Assembly (NCBI GenBank): GCA_036346225.1 | Contig: JARFIW010001739.1 | Span: 11,759,001 to 11,823,000 of the forward strand | Direction: 5' to 3' | Length of the DNA stretch: 64,000 nucleotides | Source: Platerodrilus igneus | Taxonomy: Eukaryota; Arthropoda; Insecta; Coleoptera; Lycidae | In this document: piece after piece, positions 44,403 through 55,779 of the stretch | Numbering within the stretch: the first letter of the stretch is position 1 | How the letters are laid out: every line of letters starts with the position of its first letter | Position numbers and translations under genes: made by a program | Notes under the pieces: generated by a model | The model's input: the letters and a program-made list of their open reading frames with translations, nothing else | Told to the model about the DNA's origin: nothing | Databases searched by the model: none

Positions 44403-44501
44403 AAAATATGTATTAGATATAAGAATGATAAAGGAAACAGTTTTAGATTTAAGAAACCCAAAAAAACAAATGTACCCCTAGAAAATATGAATTTTAAATA
44501 A
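44403..44501 (+). pseudogene. Detached cytoplasmic tail of env
   Basis: Directly after the ttat target duplication the env frame continues for about 32 codons, basic and polar, to a TAA at 44499-44501. This shows that the inserted element interrupted env a few codons after the membrane anchor. Confidence 0.75.
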
Positions 44502-44575
44502 GATTAAACGAATTTTTATTTAATTAAAAATCAAGAAAAGGTAAAAACCCTTCATTTTTAATGTACGTCGGGAGG

Positions 44576-45150
44576 AGTTATGTGATCCCCCATTTGTTAT
44601 ACCTTTGAAACTAATAAAGTTATTAGGAAATATTAGGAAATGTGCAACAATGTCATAAAAGACAAATTGTTACAATTTATTTCAGTTTATAAACGTTCAT
44701 GGGAACGGAAGCGCTACAAAGTAGCACAAGGATAAGTACACTGCAGATGTCAGGTCACAGACGGTCGTAGAAAGTCACGTACCGAGATTAAGCAGAAGTA
44801 AGCCTGGAACATTGTAATTATGAATAGCTCTTAAGATAGCAACTATGTATCATGAATAGAGTCAAGTGTAAGCGGACATTAGGTCTGCAAGTTCCCACAG
44901 AACTGTGAGGGGATAGGGAGATTATATAAAGCCCGGGAGCTCCACTCGCAGGCAGTTCATCAAACGTTCAGCTTTTGCATTGCAGTTTGTAGATAGCTCA
45001 CTTGTACAATTAATTAATAGTTTTGGACTTAGAGTAATAATTCAAGATTGTCTAAATTCAACATTAATTTCTGTATAACAATTAAATAAATGTGTTAAAG
45101 TTCAAAGAAGTCTTTTTAAAAAGGACCGCTCGAAGCCACGAACCTTAACT
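44576..45150 (+). repeat. 3' LTR of the errantivirus-like element
   Basis: 575 bases matching the 5' LTR with substitutions and a deletion in the attaggaaat repeats near its start. A polypurine tract (gggagg) stands immediately before it. Confidence 0.92.
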
Positions 45151-46020
45151 CCCGTACTCAACAACAAGAAATGGTCAGTGAAATTTTTTCCTTCTTGAAG
45201 GAGTTCGAGTCTAGCGTTGCGAATAGCTTGCGTAATTCATGGAAAATTTAAATGAACGCGCAAAAAAACAATATCAAAATATTGCGAGCCCATCAGTAAA
45301 ATTGCATAAAAATTCAAAAGAGTTGAACCATATCGCAACGATATTAGAAAAAATAACACGAGTTTTAAAAAGAAATTACAGAAAACCGATGCTAACCGTG
45401 CATAAAGACTGAACGAGACACCTACTAGAAAATTACAGTCAACTGAAAGAGTTATATAGGAAATTACAAACACCTCAAAAGCGGTTAAAACAATTAAAAT
45501 AGGAGTTTAAAAGAACTGCAAATATCGGGTAAAACCTGGAACCCAAATTTTCCGGAAAAACGTTCAATGACTTTGTGTAAAATTGAAGAAGCGGTTGACG
45601 ATGGAAGAACGAATGTATTCGCTAACAGCACAAACACTAGAATCCTCAGTACCATTGATACAACACGCCTTAGAATTTAAGGATGTTAAAGAAAGTGAAG
45701 CGACGTCAAGGTTTTGGGTAAAACCGCCCACGTTTGATGGAGAGTCACCTTGACAGTCGCTATTCCAACTGCCGCAAAAACTGACGGCTGGAACGACAAC
45801 AGTGTTACGAGGTGAGGCCTTGAATATTTTGCAAATCAACCAGTCTAGGATCAAACAAGTTATAGGACTTAACATTAAGGCTGGAAGTGAGGTACAACGA
45901 CTATCATCTGCAAACTGTTACTAAAAAGTTAACGAAAATTTGCAAGAGTTTGACGCAAATGGCTGCGTTGTTGAGACTAGTCTACCCAATAGCGTTATTT
46001 CCACGTATGATAATTTTCAA
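45151..46020 (+). pseudogene. Gag relic of the old Ty3/Gypsy element
   Basis: The gag frame interrupted at 30267 resumes at 45155 (TQQQEMVSEI). At about 45700-45760 the blocks FWVKPPTFDGESP and, later, LRGEALNILQ match the gag of the macrodomain element, so both belong to one lineage. The relic is full of stops and gaps and fades by 46020. No pol sequence follows. Confidence 0.75.
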
Positions 46021-46059
46021 AAAGAAGACTTTCCAAAATTAAGATTTCTCGGTGTTGGT

Positions 46060-46615
46060 TTGTTCGTTTATATAAAAAGACTGGATGGATCAAGCAGGTG
46101 CATATTTATAAATTAAGAGTATTTAGAACAAACGTCCAGGAGCACTTCACGAGCCAAAAAATCTTTTATTGTGAGATATGTTCAGATCGCACATCATCGA
46201 TAAAACAAAGAAAGATCTGATCAATTCTAATACCGACATGACTGTAACACCAGGTGGCCTGGTATCTGTCTTACAACCATTGGACGTTTCTTTATATAAA
46301 TCTTTTAAAGCAAATTTGTGGAGATTTGGGACGAGTGGATGATGATAGTATAAAAATCATTTACCAAAGGTGGACGAATGCGCAATATGTCACTAGAAAC
46401 AATGTGTCAATGGGTGATTAAATCTTAGAAAGAATTAAATTCAAATGTAGTAATCAAATCCTTCAAAAAGTATACCGTCTCAAACAATCTGGATTGTGCT
46501 AAAGATGATTTCCTCTGGAATTTTATAGAAGAAGACATTGTTGATGACAATGATGTGCTAGAGCATATTGAGAAAGAAAATTATGATGAACTTTTTTCAT
46601 GTCGTCTGATTAGGA
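46060..46615 (+). pseudogene. pogo/Tigger-like transposase C-terminal relic
   Basis: The block VTPGGLVSVLQPLDVSLYKSF is the conserved end of the DDE domain of pogo/Tigger (CENP-B-related) transposases. It is followed by WRFG, ETMCQWV and VIKSFKKYTVSNNLD-type blocks in different frames and an acidic tail. N-terminal DNA-binding domains are missing. The mariner element begins right after it. Confidence 0.75.
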
Positions 46616-46629
46616 ACTGTAAATATCTA

Positions 46630-47553
46630 CGAAAGGGGTTTGAAAATTTCGCGAAACGAAGTGGAAAATGAAAAAATTTGTTTTTAAAATATGGTTTATT
46701 TTTCAACATAATCTTCTTCAAGTTGAATACACTTCATCCAGTGATGTTCCAAACCCATTATGCCACCACGAAAGTGCGATTCTTCAAGGCCTCCAAAATA
46801 GTCGTCGACAGCTGCTTTTACTTCTTCGTCCGTGGAAAATCGTTTTCCCCCCCAAGGAAAACTTTTAGTCGTGGAAATAGGTGGAAGTCAGAAAGAGCCA
46901 AATCATGCGAATAAGGTGGATGTTGCAACAGATCGTACTTCAGATCATTCAATTTTTGCATTGCTACCGCACTTGTGTGTCTGAAGGTTTTGATCAATTG
47001 TCAATATGCGCGGCACCCATCTTGCAGAAAGCTTTTTCATACCTAATTCCGCAGTTAAGATATGAAATGCTCGTTCATCTGAGATACCTGCATCCTTAGC
47101 AATTTCGGAGACCTTTAATCGACGATCCTGCGTAACCATGTCATTAACTTTTTGAACGATTTCAGGCCTGATGGCAGTTTTTGGTCGTCCGCTGGCGGGC
47201 CATCTTCTAGACTCTCACGATTACGTTTAAATTCCATCACCCACTTGTGCACAGTTGTAAATGATGGAGCGGAGTCTCCTAATGTATCCTGCATATCTTT
47301 ATGTATTTCTGTTGCTTTCCAACCCTTTTTTTTACAAAATTTTTGATAACGGCGCGCGTTTTAGTTTTATCCATACTGAAAAACTTACAAAACTAATTTT
47401 ACTTTATATAGCACCAAATTAATACTACTTGATAGAATAATGTCAAATTTAACATATGCGCACTAGATAGTTGGATCCATCAATATATTGCATTTTATTA
47501 AAACTGATGCTGCCATCTGTGCTCCATTTCGCGAATTTTTCAAACCACCCTTG
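46630..47553 (-). mobile_element. mariner element with internal deletion
   Basis: Imperfect terminal inverted repeats (cgaaaggggtttgaaaatttcgc at the left, gcgaatttttcaaaccacccttg at the right) are flanked by TA at 46628-46629 and 47554-47555. The minus strand encodes a mariner transposase: the N-terminal helix-turn-helix (from an ATG at about 47372), VMEFKRNRESLEDGPP, RLKVSEIAKDAGIS and the linker SARWVPR, then a jump to HPPYSHDLALSDFHLF. The stretch with the first two catalytic aspartates is gone, explaining the length of 924 bp against about 1.3 kb. Frame breaks are also present. Confidence 0.88.
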
Positions 47554-47555
47554 TA

Positions 47556-48059
47556 TTTTGATTAGTAGTTCAAAATAAATTAGTGTGCAGTAAATTTACA
47601 CATAGCATGAATACAATTTTATTATTCAATCTCACTTCAAACTTTGTTTTCGTGCAATATACGTTAGTTACTGGCGTATAACCTGGCACTACTTTACATT
47701 AAAAAACCTGACCTCAAAGGTGCGGCTTGAACGATGTATTATAGCGTATATATCAACTCTTATAGCAACTTTAGAAATAAATTACCTATTTTAAAAGGTA
47801 TTGTCAAATTGTGTCAATGCATTTGAGTGAAGCCCCTAACTTTGATGAATGAAAATTTAATGAGATTTAAAACAAAATGGCGATACAGCAAACAAGAAAG
47901 CTGTAAAAAATTACAGCAATCAAGATATCCATTTTCAAGATGGAATCATACGACTATTTTGAGTAAATAGCTACCTTCGTTCTGGACAAAAAACCGTTTT
48001 TTTCCCATGTATTTCTTATGGACCAATTCTAAGGTCCATTCTGGTCATTTTTGGTAGAT
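47556..48059. other. AT-rich sequence without recognised features
   Basis: No gene or element recognised between the mariner element and the repeat pair. Confidence 0.5.
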
Positions 48060-48345
48060 ACAAAGGTCGTTCACCCCGAGGTCGCCGCAAATATTCCCAC
48101 ATCTAGTAACAAAATCTGTACAATAGTTTTTTTCAACTAAGCATTTTTTAGCTCCAGGCACGGATCTCGCACTCGACAACCCGATCAGGGTGCTAGACTC
48201 TCCACCCCACTTGCCAAAAATTTGCACATCTGGTAATAGTATTAAATAACATTATCATCTTAAATTTGCACAATAGTTTTCTTCGACTAATCATTTTTTA
48301 GCTTACGGGGGCATGGATCGCACTCTCGGCACCCTGCTCTGAACC
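48060..48345 (-). repeat. Two further copies of the about 137-bp repeat
   Basis: On the minus strand two diverged units carry aaaaactattgtac/gcaaat and a gcttagt/gaaaaaactat block, matching the cluster at 10190-11620. They lie in tandem about 140-150 bases apart. Confidence 0.7.
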
Positions 48346-48359
48346 GTTACCAAAACAGC

Positions 48360-48945
48360 CACCATCACCACCTCAACTACCACCACCACAACCACCACCA
48401 CAACAACCACCACAACCACAACCACCACCACACACACACACCACCAGTACCACAACCCGGCCCGAGTTCATCCCTAACCACAACAACAATCACAACAACC
48501 ACCACCACCACAACCACAACCACCACCACAACAACCACCTCCACCACCACCACAACCACTACCACAACCACCACCACAAGCACCACAACAACCATCACCA
48601 CACCACCACCCACCACCATCACCACCACAACCACCACAACTACCATCACCACCACCACCACAACCACAACTTCCACCACCACCACAAACATTACCACAAC
48701 TACCACCACAACCACCACCACAACCACTACCACAACCACCACCACACACACACCACCAGTACCACCACCACAAGTACCACCACAACCACCACCACAACCA
48801 TCACCACAACCACCACAACTACCACCATCACCACCACAACCACAACCTCCACCACCACAACCACAACCACCACCACAACCATTACCACAACCACAACCAC
48901 AACCACAACCACCACCACAACCACCACCACAACCACCACCACAAT
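48360..48945. repeat. (CCA/CAA)n trinucleotide minisatellite
   Basis: About 585 bases composed of ccaccacaaccac-like units. The minus strand gives Gly/Cys-rich, Val-rich or Trp-rich frames depending on phase. A Gly/Cys frame continues from about 48940 to 48740 and again in another frame to about 48475. Simple-sequence expansion is the likelier explanation. Confidence 0.9.
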
Positions 48946-49283
48946 GGTTTATATACCTGCGGACGAGTCTATTTGGGGGGGAGGGCAGAATAATTATAAA
49001 CTTAGACTTTATAGACCCGTATTCGTATCGGTTCATGCATGGAAACGTCAAGAATGTTTACCAAATAAGATCAAAAAATTATTAAATTTCACTCTTTAAG
49101 TCACTTTCACCCTATAAGACACTATCACCCTATTCTAATGTGGATAAATTCAGGAAACTGTGTCATTAAAGCACCCACAACCAGACTTAGAACTGATTAT
49201 GCAAATAAAGGACTAGTTTAATATTGTTGCAATATCACAAAGCTATACGCAACAACAAACTTTAACTAAATTGACTTTGAAAC

Positions 49284-49382
49284 TTAAGTGGATTTTATCA
49301 TTACAGTAGTACTATATCTGGTTGAACCGAGAAACACTGCAATTAAGGTGATGGCGAGGACAAAATGGATGTGAATTGGCAT
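49284..49382 (-). CDS. Possible first exon of a small secreted peptide
   Basis: On the minus strand an ATG at 49382 opens a 32-residue frame that starts as a clean signal peptide: MPIHIHFVLAITLIAVFLGS, with a hydrophobic core of about 12 residues and a small residue before a polar tail. A TATA box (tataaata, 49465-49472) lies 83 bases upstream, spacing that fits a short leader. The frame may stop at TAA or splice onward; no acceptor could be fixed. Short first exons with a signal peptide are typical of insect secreted peptides and cuticle proteins. Confidence 0.4.
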   Translation of the reverse strand: MPIHIHFVLAITLIAVFLGSTRYSTTVMIKST

Positions 49383-49464
49383 AGCTCTGACTCCCAGCAG
49401 GTGGGGTGTGGTCTGTCTGACCGCAGAGTCTACAACCAGGATGATTGAATTAGCGCACTCCCCT

Positions 49465-49472
49465 ATATTTAT
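49465..49472 (-). promoter_or_regulatory. TATA box upstream of the putative secreted peptide
   Basis: tataaata followed about 30 bases later by a cluster of TC-rich initiator-like bases (attcaatcatcc) on the minus strand. Confidence 0.4.
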
Positions 49473-49654
49473 AGTGTACCACCTACCCAAATAGCGAACT
49501 GAAGGTCATCTAATACATGCAAGTCATTAAACAGAGTAAATTGTGATTAATGAAAAAACAAACGCACCGTGACGGGTATACCACAAATAAATTGCAACAA
49601 TTTAACCGAACTTGTTTGATGTGTTTTAAGACCGCCACGACCATCATGACGGCC

Positions 49655-49953
49655 TTTACATGTGATTTTCCAATGCTCCACCCGAAGGTACTACATTGGC
49701 CAGGAAGCGAGTTTTTTTTACATGGAAAATTTTGAATTTTTGCCGAACCCTTGCTATTCCAAGCAAGGTAGGATCTTTAACGTGCGTGACAACACTCACA
49801 CACGGGACCTCCATTTTACCTCTCATCCGAACGAGGGTGTATTTTTACGAAAAATGCTCGCCTAACATTTTTCAAGCGGACCGTGTCGGGATTCGAACCC
49901 GGGACCTTGGGCATAGTAGTCACACACATACCACTACGCCACGGAGCCGCCTT
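49655..49953 (-). mobile_element. tRNA-derived SINE with 14-bp target duplication
   Basis: On the minus strand the head has an A box (gtggcgtagtggtatg) and a B box (gggttcgaatccc) with tRNA spacing, followed by a body with cgcacgttaaagatcc and a tail ending ggtggagcattggaaaa. Flanks ccatcatgacggcc at 49641-49654 and 49954-49967 are identical. This is the best-preserved copy here and was moved by LINE machinery. Confidence 0.92.
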
Positions 49954-49967
49954 CCATCATGACGGCC

Positions 49968-50512
49968 GCCGCATGGCGGTCGCTATGGCCGCCCCATGGC
50001 TTCCACCTAGCGGCCACCTGCGGCCGCTATGGCCGCCCCATGTTAGGGCCAGAGCTGTCATGGAGACCGTTAAATACTATGTATTGTTTACTTATTGTCA
50101 TGATATTTGAATGCAAGGTAGCACAGTGCATTAACGTTTACCACATAGCCCAGTCGCTAGACTTTAGATGTTTAGTTGGAACTATGCCGCAAGCACCATG
50201 AATCTAGCTTTGGTCAGAAGCACATGCAAAGAGCAACCACACACTCAATTATCACAACATATTATGCAATTATAACAACATAGTTAACCATAGCAAAATC
50301 ATATTGTTTACTAAACAAAATATTGCTGTATATTTCGGAAATTTCAACACTATCTCGGTCAAATGTTATTAATCATGAATGTGATGATTATACAAATCGA
50401 TAAAGCATACTTAAATATATTAATAATTGTCTATACAAAATATAAATATAACCCATTTTCAAAGTCTAAATCAAAAACCAAAACGGCGCTAGATATAAAT
50501 ATAACAATTACA
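49968..50512. other. GC-rich patch then AT-rich spacer
   Basis: 49968-50050 is rich in ggccgc-type words with internal repeats (ggcggtcgctatggccgcccc and ctgcggccgctatggccgcccc are near copies). No gene was recognised to 50512. Confidence 0.5.
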
Positions 50513-51340
50513 TCAACAACGGGTGTTGTATGTGGATGGGTTATTAGGAAGGTTGATTACTTCGGGTTGTAGTTCGTTAATCAAGTTTTCGACTTGTTCT
50601 CCGCGTTTGTCCGTGAGGGAACTGTGCCACATTGGAGATTTTCCATTTCCGTCTGCCATAACTATTGGTTTGTTATTGTAAGTGTGTAATATGTTGCGTA
50701 TGTTGTTTACGTACGGCTGGGGATCCAGTCTGTACTGGAAGTAGCTTGCTATCAAGATCCACTTTCCAATCCGACCGTATGAGACCTCCAGACATGTGCA
50801 GTGTTCTCCGCTGTATCGTTGGATTGTCGTGATTGTCAATGTCGGATCAAAAATGACCACTGCCGTTTGTGGATTTTTACCTGTATGTATTTGTCTTGCC
50901 CTGACTGGCATGCTTGGAATCTTCCCATGCACCAGAAAAGGTTCCTGTATAAAAAGTGCATGTAATCGTAAGGTTTCAGCTAGTTGTCTAAGCTCTTTCA
51001 TTACAGTTGCACAGTGCATGGCATTTATTTGGCCAATTCTGATCTTTCCGTCGTCCATTAGGGGTAATAGGTGTCTATGCTGCATTCTGGTTGTTGCTTG
51101 TATTTGTGTGAAAATGTTGTGTGTGAGTGTAGGTTCGTATTCCGTTTGTGGGTGGATTTCTATTTTGTCTGTGTGCATGTTTTCTTGTAGCGTTTGTTGA
51201 AGATGTTGTCGATACGTGATTGCCCTTGCATTGTCCCTTTGAATTTGTGAGGGTTGTTTGTGTTTAGTTTGGTTAGGTTTACTGTCCATAGTCGGTTTTT
51301 TTGTATGAGTCTGCCCATTAACATTTTGTGGGTTGGGCAA
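50513..51340 (-). pseudogene. R1/LOA-type LINE ORF2: endonuclease domain only
   Basis: The minus-strand frame has KIRIGQINAMHCATVMKEL, an LFIQEP motif and an MADGNGKSPMWHS motif with the metal-binding Asp/Asn of apurinic-type endonucleases. The domain stops after NNPSTYNTR at 50513, where the expected final part, reverse transcriptase and 3' UTR are missing. Loss of the 3' end is unusual for a LINE copy and points to a later deletion. Confidence 0.8.
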
Positions 51341-52640
51341 TCTTTAGGGTTAGAAACGCACTTTTTGTTACGTTTTAAGCATGGGATGAAAAGTGAGGGT
51401 TGTCCGTGTTTGGGGCAGTCTGCCCTTTTGTGGTTGGAATCTTCTTCCCAACAGTGTCCACATGTATCGGTGGTGCGTGTGCAATGTTTCGTGACGTGTT
51501 CTAAATCGAGACATCGTAGGCATTTGGGTACTACTAAAAAGTCTTTCGCTGTAACACAGCGATATTCGATATAGAGTTTCCCTAGCTTTATTAATATCTT
51601 CCTCACTTTGCCACTTACCGTCGCAACATGATGTTGAGTCGGTTTGTTTTTCGGTCCTGTTTTGAAACTAAGTTGAAAGTCCCTATTAAAATCCTCTTTG
51701 TTAATTAAGTGTTTAAGAGTGTTTTTGAGTATAAATTAAATCTGTCACGTCTTGATCTTTCAGGTACGTTGGTATGTCGTATATAATAACTAAGGGTTTT
51801 TTCTTACGTGGTTTTTCGCAATTTAGAGTTTGTTTTAGGGTTGCATGGTTTAAAATTTTTGTTTGCCTCGGTTTCGTTATCAGTATCTATAATTACTGCT
51901 TTGTTGGTTGTTCGGATGTTTTTAATTTTAATTGTGTCTTTCAATGGATTTAATGTTTTTGAAAAAATTTCTTGAATTTGTCTAGGTGTTTCACCACGTT
52001 TTGACGTTATGAACACCATTGTATTTTGGTTTGAGATCGCTTTTGAAATTGCGTCTTGTTTTGGAGCTTTCGGTTTTTGTGCTACAGCACTGGCGTATGT
52101 CTGTGTTGGTATTGCCGTCACGTTTGCGTACGTGTTTGAAGACATGGTTGGATTAAGCATTGATTGTTGTTTCAGATGGCTGTTTTTCTAATTTAGTTTT
52201 GATGATCTTGTCTTGTAGTGTGTTGTTTTGTTGTTTTATGAATTTATGTTCGCCATTTAATTCGGCTTCTAGATATATTAATTTATTTTATCTCTAAGGG
52301 TTTTATGGGCCCCTACCCGTAGACGGTTACTTAGGTCTAGTTCATGGTCAATAAAGTTAAGAAGGTCCGTCCCTAAGTTCTCTAGGTGCTCTAAGATAGA
52401 CTGTTTCATATCTTCCGGGTTGTTGTGGCTGGGGCTTCCTCTCAATATTTTGTTCCGTGGTATTTCGGTCGTTGGTGGGTGGGCAAAGGGTGTTAGTACG
52501 ACGCTTATTTGACTTTGAAAAACAGGATCAAGCTGCATTGGTGATGTCGAGGTGGTATGTAGTGAAGGGTGTGAGTTTAAGTCAAGATCTGGTGTTGTTT
52601 TACCCCCAAGCAAAACCTTGGGGGAATGTTGTGTAGGCAT
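51160..52640 (-). pseudogene. R1/LOA-type LINE ORF1 (Gag-like with zinc knuckles), broken
   Basis: Three minus-strand frames form one ORF1. 52640-52278 is the Pro/Ser-rich N-terminus starting MPTQHSPKV. 52160-51804 has SNQNTMVFITSKR and an RRM-like strand region. 51606-51160 has two CCHC-type knuckles, CLRCLDLEHVTKHC and CGHCWEEDSNHKRADC, with a third cysteine cluster after them. Frame breaks lie at about 52200 and 51700. ORF2 overlaps its end. The 3' LINE tail at 8371-9187 is of the same clade and could be the same family. Confidence 0.8.
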
Positions 52641-53462
52641 TTTATACTCTAGCTGTCTGATGTAATATTACATAGCATTAAGTTATTTAAATTTAATTAA
52701 AAAACAAATTAAATGACAAAAGTCCGTAATATGCAGTAAAAGCGTTATACTAAAATCTAATATGCTTCTCGTTGAAAAATGTGGTAGTAATACAATAATA
52801 CTTCCACTAGAAGGTCATCTTCATGAAGAATGCGATGGTGTGTTAATAATAATCACTTACACTAGTTCATGTTCAAGTATGTTTACATATTATTCATAAC
52901 AGCATGACGTTCAATGGAATGCGCTTGGTGTTAATTTCTTGTTGATTGTTATAAATAACTGTGATTGTGATAGCTATTACAATTGTTATCAATAGAGAAT
53001 CAGAACACTACCGGGTTTAAAATAGAACGTAAACTTTTCCTGTTTAGAAGATGTTGTGGTATGCGGAAACAACTATAGTATTAGAAAAACACGTAAGTTG
53101 AATCACTTAGCCAGGACCCACTTCCCAAAATAGTCTCCCAAAACAGTTTAAGACAGTTTAAAATTCATAACAAAAGTCCTCTAAAAACACACTTTTATGT
53201 ATAATCGCACGTGCATCAAAAGGTCCAGAACACAGTTGTACAATAGTCCTTCTTCGCGTGGTAAAATTCAGAAAAAAATTCGAAATCGTTTTTTCCTACG
53301 TTATTTTTTCTTGATGCCCTTTGTTTCTGTTTGTGGTTTGCACTTTATAATTAAACTTATTTTAAGAAACTTAGGTAATAAAATTAATTAGATTACGGAC
53401 CACATCGTTTGCACGTCTGTTCACGGCAACGTTCGCAACATTAATCACACAATAAATACACG
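52641..53462. other. Spacer between the LINE and the third Gypsy element
   Basis: AT-rich, with no recognised gene. It may include the 5' UTR of the LINE (minus strand) next to 52640 and lost LTR sequence next to 53463. Confidence 0.4.
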
Positions 53463-54045
53463 TGTCTAACCGATACCTAAAAGGACCGAGAGAGAGAATT
53501 GTTAGAGTAGATGGTCTGTTACATATTATGTTAATGGAATAGGCCTGCGAGAATGAGCGATTAATTAATTGTGTGGTATTAAGCGAGCGGATTGTGTTAT
53601 AGTGCAGCAGCAGTATTATGGTAGAAAAGTTAAGCATGCCGCTTATACGTGTGTGCGCGACAGTTGAGTGAAACCTAAGAAATTTCCAGCTATTTCTGCT
53701 ACAAGATAGAACGCATGCACCGGGCCCGAAAAGAGAAAACGTCGTGAAGAGGTTATCCAAGTATTTATTCTGTGTCTGTAAAAACAATTTGGTTTAAAGT
53801 AGGTTTATTAGCTGTTATGTTTCCTATCCTAGGAGGTTACTTGTTGTACAGAAGCCTCTCATGATAATTGATAAGATTATACCTAGAACCCACCCTAAAT
53901 TTGTACAATTTAAATATGAGTAAACGTACGCAATCTTTTACAAAGAACGAGTTTTAAATTAAAAGTGTCTCGTGGGAGGGAGGGAGAGAGAGAGAGAGAG
54001 TCTGAGAAAGATAGAGAGAGGGAAGGAAAGAGAGAGCGTGTTACA
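53463..54045 (+). repeat. 5' LTR segment of the third Gypsy element
   Basis: Begins tgtctaaccg and ends gcgtgttaca, with a GA-rich run (53986-54036) near the end. Sequence to its left is unrelated to that left of the 3' LTR segment. Confidence 0.8.
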
Positions 54046-54473
54046 TTGTCGCCCAACTTAGAGCAAGATAAAGCTGTCGTCTGTTATTAGAGTAAGGGTT
54101 TTTGTGCAACAGGTGTTTAATTAGATAACGATAGGTCGTTGGACTGTTGTCTTAGAGTTTATGAAGCATAGGGTGGTTAAAAATTGAATTTCTACATAAT
54201 TACTAAATGCAGTGTAAAAGTAGGTGTTTAACAGAGATAGGAATTAATTATGTTTTAGTTGGTGCATGGTTATACTGTAAACAATTGAAATGGGTAGAAG
54301 GAAAAACAAAGTTGTAGGTAGTGAACCTGCGATAATGAAATGATTAGTCAGGACGATGTAAATAAAATGAAATTAGAGCGGTTTGTTTTAAAGTTAGCGA
54401 CAGGAGTGCTGGATATGCAAAATAGTATTTCTACATTGGCGGATCAATTAGCTACCAATGTAAAATTAATCAG

Positions 54474-55210
54474 GTGAAGAATAAGGCAGACGTTTCGGAT
54501 AGATCGCCAGATAAAATTTATGATAAAGATTATATTACTACTTGGAAAGATCTTAATGGTCCGAATTTAAATTTTTATCCAGGATGTAAATTGCATCCAG
54601 TGGCATTTTTAAGAAAATTAAATAGATTGTTAGATGAAGCGCGGGTGCCAGAAAATAAAAAAGTTCAAATGACCATGACATGTTTGCGAACTTCAGTTTT
54701 AGATTAGATTGAGAGTAAGGAGGATTCTTTTGACAATTTCGAAAAATTTCAGAAATCTTTCAAAAATAAATATTAGGACGAGTATGATGAAAAGGAGCTA
54801 TATTGTGAGATTAGGTATGGTAAACATAAAAGTGGGAGATCATCAGATTATATAGTGGAATTGTATAAAAAAGCGTCGTATTTATCGTAAAAAATTTCGA
54901 AATGGAAATTGATTTAGTGGCTGGTAGGTCAGTTAAATGAAACGGTGCAAAGGGGAATTTTAATAAACGGGTTGAAAGGAATTGAAGAAATAGAAAGCTA
55001 TTTGCGCAAATATGACAAATTTTTTGTTGCTAAGCCGGGACCCAATGAGTATTATAATAATGGGCGTCGCGATAATAGAAAGTATCACGAACATTAAAAT
55101 GAATGGCGCGGGGTGGGGGGGGGGTGAAAATGATCGGGAACCCAGTGAGGAAAATAATGAAATTGTTTCTCGTGATTTTAGAAGTTTAACCAAAGTTGAA
55201 TTTTGTAGTT
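54474..55210 (+). pseudogene. Gag relic of the third Gypsy element
   Basis: The first frame (54474-54707) has an HPVAFLRKLNRLLDEARVPENKK helix pair of the capsid-like region. Later pieces up to 55210 show EIRYGKHK-type and FF-KPGPNEYY-type blocks with stops. A run of nine or more G (55112-55125) breaks the frame. Confidence 0.7.
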
Positions 55211-55249
55211 AAGTATTATTTAGCGACGAGGAAGAAGGTAAGAACTCCA

Positions 55250-55640
55250 ATCAGATGGTGTCGCCTCTTTTAAAGATAAAAATTTGTGGCTACGAAGTAA
55301 AAGCGTTAATCGATTCAGGAAGTCAACTTGCGGTTATTTCGAGCGAACTCTTAGCAATAATTAGGGAAAATTGAGTGGACCTTCTAATATTACCAATGTC
55401 AAACACTATCGTCTCTGTCGCCGTAGGTGCAAAACAATATCGAATTAGGAAACAGGTATTATTACCCATTCAAATTGTTGAAAATATCTTTAACACTTCA
55501 AGTTTAGTTATTCCAAATTTGAATAAAGAGATTATACTTGGGTGCAATTGGTAAATAAAAAAGGGTGTTACAGTTGATTTTGAGGCGATGTGTATTCATT
55601 TTGAGAATGGGGAGTTAAAAATGAGACATTTCAATTACAG
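55250..55640 (+). pseudogene. Protease relic of the third Gypsy element
   Basis: ALIDSGSQLAVIS carries the D-S/T-G active site and the later block EIILGCNW the second motif. A stop at about 55372 and one at about 55554 interrupt it. Confidence 0.75.
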
Positions 55641-55779
55641 AGATTTGAAAACCTAGGTTATCAATAAATTTATTAGATTCCAAGGGAAAACACAAGTATT
55701 CTGAGGAGATCAGCCAAGCGGCTGAATTGGCAGAACGATTTGATTCGAAAGCAAAATGTAAATTAAAAAAGTGAATTTG

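Larger units (their letters stand above)
30268..45150 (+). mobile_element. Errantivirus-like Ty3/Gypsy element with env, defective
   Basis: Two LTRs (30268-30852 and 44576-45150) begin agtta and end taact, as errantivirus LTRs do. The whole is flanked by cccg at 30264-30267 and 45151-45154. Order inside: leader, gag, protease, integrase, env. Reverse transcriptase and RNase H are missing. The integrase gene is interrupted by an insert at about 34827-35501 and env is interrupted by a complete Ty3/Gypsy element (37831-44398). The LTRs differ at roughly 20-25 positions plus small gaps by eye, so the insertion is older than the nested element. It is not competent on its own. Confidence 0.92.

Noticed and set aside
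48377..49051. Long Gly/Cys and Val-rich minus-strand frame
   Set aside because: It is made almost wholly of a trinucleotide repeat and switches to poly-Val by frame slippage; no separate evidence for a protein of that form.
49655..49953. Possible functional tRNA gene at the SINE head
   Set aside because: The A and B boxes belong to a repeated SINE with a body, tail and target duplication.
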